Shown here piece after piece: positions 56,526 to 64,000 of a stretch of DNA of 64,000 bases. The notes beneath the pieces were generated by a model. The model was not told the DNA's origin and made no database searches. It saw nothing but the letters and a program-made list of their open reading frames with translations. Every line of letters starts with the position of its first letter. Position 1 is the first letter of the stretch. Where the stretch lies: positions 48,191 through 112,190 of the forward strand of contig JASAND010007792.1 of the NCBI GenBank assembly GCA_030248195.1, read 5' to 3'. The position numbers and the translations under genes are program-made. The DNA is from Trissonchulus latispiculum. Lineage: Eukaryota > Nematoda > Enoplea > Enoplida > Ironidae.

Positions 56526-58403
56526 TATCCCACAAATCCCAATCTACAAAAATTGCAAAGAAAGGATGATGTTTGGTGCTTTTAATGTAGTTATTGTGAT
56601 CTCAGTTGTTTTTGTATTTGTTTTTTCATTTCTATATATGCGGAAGTCCTAGCAGAATAAAATGTGTGAAGGATCAACGAACTAAGATATTTTAGTCGTT
56701 AACTGCATATTAGTGAATTATTTTCTGCAGTGACGAATCAAGAAAGGGAACATACATTAATATTGGAGTGATATATAGTACTACATAGAAGATTAGCATG
56801 ACGATGACCGCTGCGCTATAAGGACACACAAATTCATGAAGCGTTCCAAATTTCTTCACATCTGTTGCCTGCTGGTTCAATATTGATGTCCAACTTCACA
56901 TGTTCCAAGTAGGATTGACACAGCTAGCAACGTTTGCAAAAAACTGATGTTAACCTTTACTAATATTTCGGAACTAAAACTTTCAAAAGTACTAAATCTC
57001 ATGATAACAAATATTTGGCAATTATCCTGCTACAGTATACGGTTACAAAACCTACAGATATTCGAAATCTGAAAATGCTATGCCTATTAAGCTATCTGAA
57101 ATCCGAATTTATTCATAACAAGCTCGTTTTTGCTCTATGTAAAATTATTGTATGAAATAATACAATATTGCTTTTTAGGAACTGTCCCAGAATTGAGCAA
57201 GGAATGGCTAGCAATTGTAATAGGATAGAAGAAAAACGAAAGCTAAACTTTTTGTCACAAAATCTTTATTCTCCTGAGCTTATCACAAATGGGTTGAAAT
57301 CAACTGAGCTAGAGTCGGCTACATGTCAAGAAAAATTTCCAAGAATCCTGATCTACTAATTGTCATAATTGAGTCTCTTGAAATTAATAGGAGGATCACC
57401 AGACAAGCACCACCAAAAACATTCTTAAAAAGTGTATTCGTCCGAGTTTGGAAAAATGCGTTCGTCGTGAGTACTGAATGAGTAGTCTTTTCTAAAATGT
57501 AGCAGTAAAGTAAGATTTGAAACAGTAGTATTGGAAAGTTTATACACGCTCGTGCAACTCTGCAACCATTTTGTAGTTTACTTTATAAAAGGGGAGAAAT
57601 AAAGACTTCCTGAATATGCTGAAACATTAATAAACTAAAAAGGTTTCTAAGCTTAGATAGGGATAGAATGAAAAGTAGATAGATTAAGCTTGCCCTACCT
57701 TACAGCGGATAATCTATTCTTTTTGTTATCAACTGCAATCTTATGTAGTCTCTGGCAAAATGAAATGAAATCTCTGGCAAAGCAAGTTTTGCTGATGGCT
57801 AACGCTCAACCACCTATAGATTGGCACGACAAAGACAGAACACGTTGTCCGTCGTAAGTGGGTCTCTGGGGACAGAATCGAATCTGAAGAAACTTGAAAC
57901 CTTGGAATCGAAAAGCTACGTTCTTATGAGAGCTGCCATTTCTGTTTCTGGTCGTCAAAGTTTTCTTGAACTTGACTTGATAGCACCAAGAGTATATAAT
58001 GGGGAAGAGTAAGTCACAGCGCTTCATAATGTGTATTGAGCTTGCATTGCAATATGCTCGAAACATTAAGACCACAATCTCGAGGAGGAGCTTCTCAGTG
58101 TGTAAACATGCTAAGCTGACATTATTTCAAAAAACTACAAATTAAATAGTACTATAACTTCAGCGAATAAAGTCCTACCGCCATAATTGGTATATAATTT
58201 TGTTGCGGAGAACTAGATCAGAATTATGTAGTTTGACCTCGGCAAACTGTTACAAATCCCACAACAAGACATCCTTTCATCACTTCCTCATGTACCTTAC
58301 GTGTTGCCGGATTTGGAGAGATTGCCTTAACCAAACTTTAAAATATTTATATCACTAGAAAGGTCTAGTTCCCGCAATATAATCATATGTATATAAAAGA
58401 TTA
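56526..58403. other. Intergenic stretch, no gene recognised
   Basis: AT-rich. The segment 57950-58110 is a degenerate relative of the repeat at 49.7-50.1 kb (CGAAACATTAAGACCACAATCTC compared with GGCACATTAAGGCCGAAATCTC). Other frames are unconvincing. Confidence 0.4.
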
Positions 58404-59660
58404 TTGCTGAAAGTCTTTCCTAGATCAAGTTATGTCCAGGTCCACGTCCATTTTCCAGGATGGGCACTTGCTCGTGATCAGGTTCAGCTTCTCATCATGC
58501 ATCATCTGCATGCCACGTCATCCGTAGTTCGTAGGGTCGTCGATAACCACGAGCTCGACGTGATCTTTGTGGCCTGTGGTCGCGATCCGTTTTGGCAAAC
58601 CGGTGGTACAGTCAGCAAAACCCTTCATCGTGATCCGCAGACCTTTCTTGGTCAGAATCGGTATGGTTCTCCCGTTCAGCTGTTCTTCCACCATGTTAAG
58701 AATGGTCAATCCATCCTTTCTCTCTACAGCTTGCCCGATCTGTGTCATCGCATCATCATCTACCACCCCGCGCGTACTGGCCTTATCCTTTCCAACTCTC
58801 TCATGAAATATCTGGAGAGTTTGGAGTGCGGAGAGGTTGCCGCTCACGGGGGTGGAAAGTCCTCTGATCACCATCATCTGGGAGCGTCGCATTGATCCTG
58901 GCGACTACGATTTCATCATTGTGAATCTGGCGACGCTGCACATCTTGGATTCACCTGCGGAGTGGGAGACAGGCTTTAAAATCCTCCGTCAAAAACTTGG
59001 GCGCGTCGCCCAGAAAGTCTATGTCTCTCCAGTCATTCTATAGGATAAGTATGCCATAGCTGCTACGAAGCAGGCTGATCTGGATTACTTCTTGTGTTCT
59101 GAGTGTGAGAAGGCTGGATTTTGGATGATCGGCATCGAGGACGCCGCCTTCTTGAACCCATCGGTACAGAAGGTACGCATTATCGAAATTTGAACCTCAG
59201 ACGCGACCTATATGATGACGACTTTCATCTGTCGCCCCGTTGTACTGCACTCCTTCTGAAGATTTGGAGTAAATCAGTGCCACAACTCGAGTCTTGCCAG
59301 CGGAAGATCTCGAAGGCTGCGTATCAAATGAACCAAATGGCTCAGGGATCACCATGCTTTCTCAGCTGCCAGCGGGCGAGAATGCAACAGGAGCAGTCTG
59401 GTAAAGTTCAAGCTCAAGCTTCTGCCGGTAAGGAACAAGTTATGTCTAATAATATTGAAAAGTTGAGCCAATCCCTAGGTCAACTTCGAGTTACTGAACA
59501 GAACACTTCCACAGACTATACAGCTAGTCGCAGAGTTGTAGTGGAATCGGACAAAGAAAAAAGCATACCTGCTTCAGCTCAGTCAACGAGCACGGCACAG
59601 CCCAACACAACCTCCAGCATGTCTGCTGCAGCTCAGTTACTGAGCACAGCTCATTAACTC
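58404..59660 (+). pseudogene. Decayed SGNH-hydrolase-like ORF, probably transposon-derived
   Basis: Three plus-strand frames, linked by frameshifts, resemble an SGNH/GDSL esterase. ILSNSLMKYLE stands where block I GDS would be, YDFIIVNLATLHIL where block III normally has GxND, and DDDFHLSPRCTALLLKIW where block V has DxxH. A Gln/Ser/Thr-rich tail follows to 59657. Stops at about 59041 and 59190 separate the pieces. Esterase domains occur in ORF1 of CR1-type LINEs, and a low-complexity tail suits such a source, but no reverse transcriptase follows. It is a guess at family level. Confidence 0.35.
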
Positions 59661-61110
59661 TAAGCTCTACTTCTGTTACCAATGTTGAAGCTAGTACTGT
59701 AGTGCAACCACTTTGTACCGTCGCACAACACGGTACTGCAGCATCTATTGTATGCACAGTACAGAACGAAAATACAACTGCAGCACAGAACTTGTGCACA
59801 ATACAGTCACATCTTAGCACTCAATCACTTAATTTAAGCAGTTCAGCAGCCGCAGCACAGTACTGTAGCACGTACAGCAGCTCCTTTCGTTTGTCCAAGT
59901 AGCACGCCTGTTTATCCATCGCCGTAATGTGTCTCTGCACTAAGGTCCGAGAGCACTTGCGTATGAACCGCGCATGCGCCGGCCACTTCTGCCAGAGTCC
60001 ACGCAACTGACACAACCGGTGCGACCACCTCGTTTGGTTCAAGCAAATTGTGCTGGACCTACTGTGTGTGCTTACCATCAATTCTATTCGTTTCAGGCTG
60101 CTCCCACAACTCCTATCTCCGTTGCTAGTGGGGCACCCACAGCAACCATGTCAATGTCAGTGGGGTCAAACCAACAAGCTATGTACATTCCTGTTCTTAT
60201 GTTGGAGAATGGAACGCTGTCCCCTCCCCTAGGGAACCGCCGAGGACAATCGTCAGCTCATGCAACTCCCACCGGAACAGTTCAACTAGCGCTTATGGTG
60301 AAATGGACGGGACGTCCATCCATGTCCTCCCGGCGTGTGAATAAGACTTTGATGAAAAATATTTTAACGTTGATTTTTGTATTTCATTTTATTCTTCTAA
60401 GTTTTATATTAGTTCTACCCCCGGGACTGTCTTGCTTCTGACTTTTCGTATTCGGTTTTCTTGTGGCTAAGTGAAGTTGGAGTTAACCGTTGTGTTAATT
60501 TTGGTCTGGCATTTTGTTGTGTCTCTGTGATGAAAAGCTTAGCTGGTTGGAAGGCAGGCTTCACAAAAATATTGTTATTATCAATTTTAACGAAAAATTT
60601 TGCCAGTAAACTTGTTACAGCAAAATGGCTTCCTGCGTCAGAAACGGCAAGACAGGGTCACTCAGAAAGACTGCTTTATGTCTATCGCTGTTCCAGCGGT
60701 CGACAAAACTTTTATAACTGAAGTTTAGGCAATAATTGCTTTACAGTCATAAAAAATCTAAGAGTTCTATAATAGGGACGGGACGCTCACGCTTCTAATT
60801 GTCAGAAGCATTCTTGAGAGCTGGTTGAATAAAGTCTTTGCAGTTTGTGTTGAATAAAAGTTGAAGTGTTGGATATCAAATCTTTGGAGAAAAAACAGGA
60901 GAAAAATCTGAGTATGTTTACAGGCAGAAAACTTGAAAAATTTATAAGGACCAGGTCCAGACCGGGTCAGAGCCTCTGACCCGTTGACCCGGTCCACTAC
61001 GAACTGGCCCAGTGACCCGGTGACCTGGTTTCATCTCTGATGACAATGTTTGAAAGTGGTGGTTTGAAAAAATTAGTGAAATTCTTAGGGCCTCTCTTTC
61101 ATTTTCTTCC
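59661..61110. other. Low-complexity and unassigned sequence
   Basis: The first 800 bases continue a frame-broken Ser/Thr/Gln/Pro-rich sequence (for example 59974-60441), possibly the tail of the preceding ORF. 60955-61045 holds GACCCGG/CCGGGTC words ending TTTCATCTCTG, a possible remnant of the hAT end seen at 44790. Confidence 0.35.
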
Positions 61111-61141
61111 ACTTTCTTTCTTTTCTTTCTTTTTCTTTTCT

Positions 61142-61197
<56 letters not shown>

Positions 61198-61213
61198 TCC
61201 TTCTTTTCTTTAA
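61111..61213. repeat. TTTC microsatellite
   Basis: An interrupted then uninterrupted run of CTTT units, with at least 13 perfect copies in 61148-61199. Confidence 0.9.
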
Positions 61214-61860
61214 ATAGAAATAAGCGAATAGCTATACTACATTAGAAAGTCTTACTTTTCCTATTATAATATCTTGCTTGAGAGCACTAAATTTAAACTG
61301 AATACTCTAATGATTAACTCATCAGACAAAGCAAAACTCAAAAGAAGTTTAGCTTTATACATGAAACTGCGTTGCGCAAATAGGTTTAGTGAAGTCATAT
61401 TAGATTTGATTTTGATATAACGAAAGGCGACCTTGGAAATCAAATACGGATTCCATTATAAAACCTTTAAAACCTTTATAAAAGACGAAAATAACGTTTG
61501 ATCAAAGACCACCTTATCTTCTTACACTAATTTCATCTGTGTCATAGCCATCTAGAGTCTGGTGAGCTGCTTTTAAACGACTATATGGTAAAAGTAAACA
61601 CAATTGAAGCACCGAATCAAAATGGCTTGAAATCAAAAAAGACTTGTCTCAACTCATTTGGAAAGCAAAAAGGGACATCTTAAGTGGTATTTTCTTAAAG
61701 ACAAAAGTTGATAACGCATCCCTTAGCTACTGTACTCCGTCTTCATGTCTTTAGTTGCTAATTCAGTAGCGCCAGATTCTTAAGATCGCCTTCCTGAATA
61801 AAAGTCAAAAAATTTCTTTTTTTATGACGAGCAAACCAAGAAGTTTGATACTGTACCCAT

Positions 61861-62025
61861 GGGCCTTTTCGCTCAACAAGTTACATGAGTTAAAAGAGTC
61901 AACATTAACCGAATCCTTTTCCTAAACAGGTATAAACAGTTAAACAATTCAATTTAACTAGCCTGTAAGGTTAAACAAGTAAAACATTTTCAACTCTAGA
62001 CTTGTAACTCGCGTACGAAAAGGCC
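61861..62025. mobile_element. MITE with GGCCTTTTCG ends
   Basis: GGGCCTTTTCG at the left and CGAAAAGGCC at the right, with AAGTTAC/GTAACT-type subterminal blocks also mirrored, 165 bp in total. It resembles the Harbinger-like MITE at 43535-43694 in its outer 10 bp. No flanking duplication is clear. Confidence 0.45.
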
Positions 62026-62539
62026 TTAAGTCATTTACAAAGTTCAAAATCACTATATTTCAACCATCAAAATCGCGAGTTCGAAAAATATGATCAATCC
62101 TGGAACCGTAAAGGTCCCTAGTTTCTTACTGACTGGATTGATGACTGTGCGAAGATAGCGTGCACTCAAGATGGAAATTGTGTGAAGTTAGCACATACAT
62201 CTAAATTATAGATTTATTTGGAAATTATTCAGGTTGACAAACGCTCAATGTTTTCGTGACTTCTGTCTAAATTCTCCGGTACTTTAGCTGAATCGTCAAA
62301 TTGGCTCACGCTTGAGTGATCAGTTGGAATCGGGTTGAGTTGGACAACGGTTGGGGATTTCGCGACATAGGATTTTGGCTTAATTTGGGTTCACCCGTTC
62401 GGCAAATGATTTTGTGAATTTTGAATTGTTTTATAAGTTCACTGGCGCTACAAATTTATTGTACTTTGTATTTGAAAGTAATGTGAAAATATCTGAACTA
62501 TTGTTTCGATTTTGTAATTTGTGAGACTGTGAGCAGATA
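62026..62539. other. Possible 5' LTR region of the following element
   Basis: AT-rich. A TGGCGCTACAAATTT at about 62441-62455 could be a primer-binding site, which would put an LTR just upstream, but the partner LTR is beyond the window so this cannot be verified. Confidence 0.25.
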
Positions 62540-64000
62540 TCACTGGTTTCAGCGTTTCCGGCGGCTCCTGCGGGCGGGCGCCCTGTCGCGCGGGCACCGG
62601 TACAAAATTCTCAACCAGTGGCTGCGGCACCTGTTCGACCTCCTCCCTCTTATCCAAATTTTGTCAGAGTTTCTCATGGTCCTATAGGGGGTGGTTCCAG
62701 ACAGGTGGTTCGAAGGCCAGCCCCTCGCGCCACTGGAAATCCGACGGCTCAACTGGTTTCTGAAATGGTTTCTCAGCTGTCAATCCATATGATCCAAATA
62801 GAACCTGATTTTGCTAAATTGGGCGGCCCAGAACATGTCCTGGGTGCTAATTTTGTTTCAAAGGAGGATGAGGCAACAGATCGGGTGGTCCAGCTTTTCC
62901 AGTGGACGCACCCTAATTTTTTCCTTCTTTAGTCCATTCATTCCAAAACGAATTGTTTAATGGACCAATATTACGTGGCACTTAAAGAACAGGTGTTTGA
63001 AATGACAGATTTGTTTCTGACGCTGTGGCCAGACAAGTTTGATCCGGATCAAGTTTGGACCACTGAGTACGAGCCGTCGGATTCATGGTGTCAGGGGGCC
63101 TCTCCTGTGCGGGGGGACCCAACCTTGTCGGAATCTGTTAGTAGGGGGCACCCCCCCCCAGGAACCTACCTGTCCGGGCTCTGCACCTTCTGGAGCTGCA
63201 CCTACTACTTCTGTGGTTTGCGGTACTGGGGAGGTCACCCCCCCCCCCAGGAACCTACCTGTCCGGGCTGTGCACCTTCTGGAGCTGCACCTACTACTTT
63301 TGTGGTTTGCGGCACTGGGGAGGTCACCCCCCCTCTCTGCATTCAGAGGTGGGGTCCTCCCAGGGTCCATTGGTCCCCAACTCCTCCCAACAGGCCCAAG
63401 AAAATTGTCAGCAGTATTATGGTCAAAATTTTTCGTCGCAATTGATTCGGGTCAGGTCCGTGAAATTGATCTAGATGCCGTTTTGGCTGCGGAGGATAAC
63501 ACCCCTGCTATCCTTATTCAAGTGGAGGGGCAAACTTAGTTGCGATTATTGACACTGGAGCCTCTATTTCTATCTTGAGTTCCGGAGGACTGGAATGACT
63601 GGGCGGGGACCGAGCTGGTAGTTCAATATCCTGACCCAATTCGGGCAAAAACTCCCCGAAATGACTATTTGAGGTTAACAGGTAAAGTTTATGCCCCTTT
63701 TCAAGTGGGTGGAATCCAATTTGGGTGGCACTTCCATCTTGCTCCCAGTCCCGATTTTTATAAGGACATTCTGTTAGGAACTGACTTTATGAAAGCTCAT
63801 TCGTGGGATATTATACTCTCCCAAAATATTGTGAACATAGTGGGCCTGTACTATGACCTGCTTACTCTGGATCAATTGCATTCAGCTTGGTCTACTAAAG
63901 ATGGGCAAGTTCTGGCGGCTATGCTGGCAGTGGGTGTGGTGGTGCCCCCTTCCTCTGAGGTCTGGGCTCAGGCTCAGGTCTCCTCAGAACTGACCGTGAT
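62540..64000 (+). mobile_element. Second gag-protease LTR element, partial and degenerate
   Basis: Plus-strand frames give a Pro/Ala-rich N-terminus (from about 62545), a Gag-like segment to 62930, another at 62960-63110, then a protease. The active-site block is AIIDTGASISILS at about 63545 and GTDFMKAHSWDIILS at about 63780. The peptide DNTPAIL before the protease mirrors DNMPAIL in the element at 9.7-10.9 kb, so the two are related. Stops and frame changes interrupt it. It runs off the window end, so presence of a polymerase is unknown. Confidence 0.55.
63152..63330. repeat. 89-bp tandem duplication in the gag region
   Basis: Two copies of a unit starting with a C-run and GGAACCTACCTGTCCGGGCT and ending GGGGAGGTCACC, with few differences. 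The C-runs at the junctions coincide with frame changes. Confidence 0.75.

Noticed and set aside
57168..57359. Possible extra 3' exon of the growth-factor gene
   Set aside because: The gene already ends with the expected C-x-C and a stop in exon 4, and this frame has no family features.
58518..58892. Minus-strand ORF of 124 codons
   Set aside because: It is antisense to the SGNH-like blocks and has no recognisable motif of its own.
61111..61213. Tandem array as a CRISPR-like or regulatory array
   Set aside because: Simple TTTC microsatellite with no spacers; the genome is eukaryotic.

Overview
This is nuclear DNA from an invertebrate animal. It is AT-rich, its genes are split by short GT-AG introns, and it is full of animal-type transposons. 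The four convincing host genes are two tandem crotonase-family paralogues, a Cys-loop anion-channel subunit and a PDGF/VEGF-type secreted factor. I cannot name the species or phylum from the sequence alone.

Layout. 0-25.5 kb is a transposon graveyard. A dead DDE-type transposase lies in three colinear pieces (3.67-4.55, 12.91-13.49 and 19.40-19.78 kb). The first gap is an 8.36-kb LTR retrotransposon on the minus strand (4550-12908) that has gag and protease but no reverse transcriptase. The second gap holds a tRNA-Ala-like sequence, a TTAA-flanked MITE and several hairpins. From 19.8 to 25.3 kb is a large foldback structure full of G-tracts. It is built of modules bounded by the 12-mer CATAGGTGTACC and carries a hAT MITE and a hairpin MITE nested inside.

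25.5-42.2 kb is a tandem pair of six-exon crotonase (enoyl-CoA hydratase/isomerase family) genes with matching intron phases and probable mitochondrial presequences. Between them lie an intact BEL/Pao retrotransposon with identical LTRs (30486-36701), a 670-bp terminal-repeat retrotransposon in miniature (37147-37816) and a 55-codon membrane-protein ORF just upstream of the second crotonase gene. Each LTR of the miniature element carries a tRNA-like RNA polymerase III unit (A box, B box, T-run). This is the most unusual object in the window.

42-49 kb holds a three-level nest: a hAT-like element (43183-45708, 8-bp target duplication) containing a Harbinger-like MITE and a second hAT MITE with its own 8-bp duplication. 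A four-exon ligand-gated anion-channel gene follows on the minus strand (48383-45850). 49-64 kb holds dispersed inverted repeats, a 1.3-kb foldback rich in CCGGAT, a four-exon PDGF/VEGF-like gene (54755-56525), a decayed SGNH-hydrolase-like ORF that is probably transposon-derived, a TTTC microsatellite, and the start of a second gag-protease element related to the one at 4.5-12.9 kb.

The four host genes show no common pathway. The crotonases would act in mitochondrial acyl-CoA metabolism, the channel at the plasma membrane, and the growth factor outside the cell. Exon structures were deduced by eye from splice sites, reading phase and paralogue comparison. Family assignments come from motif recognition, not database searches.
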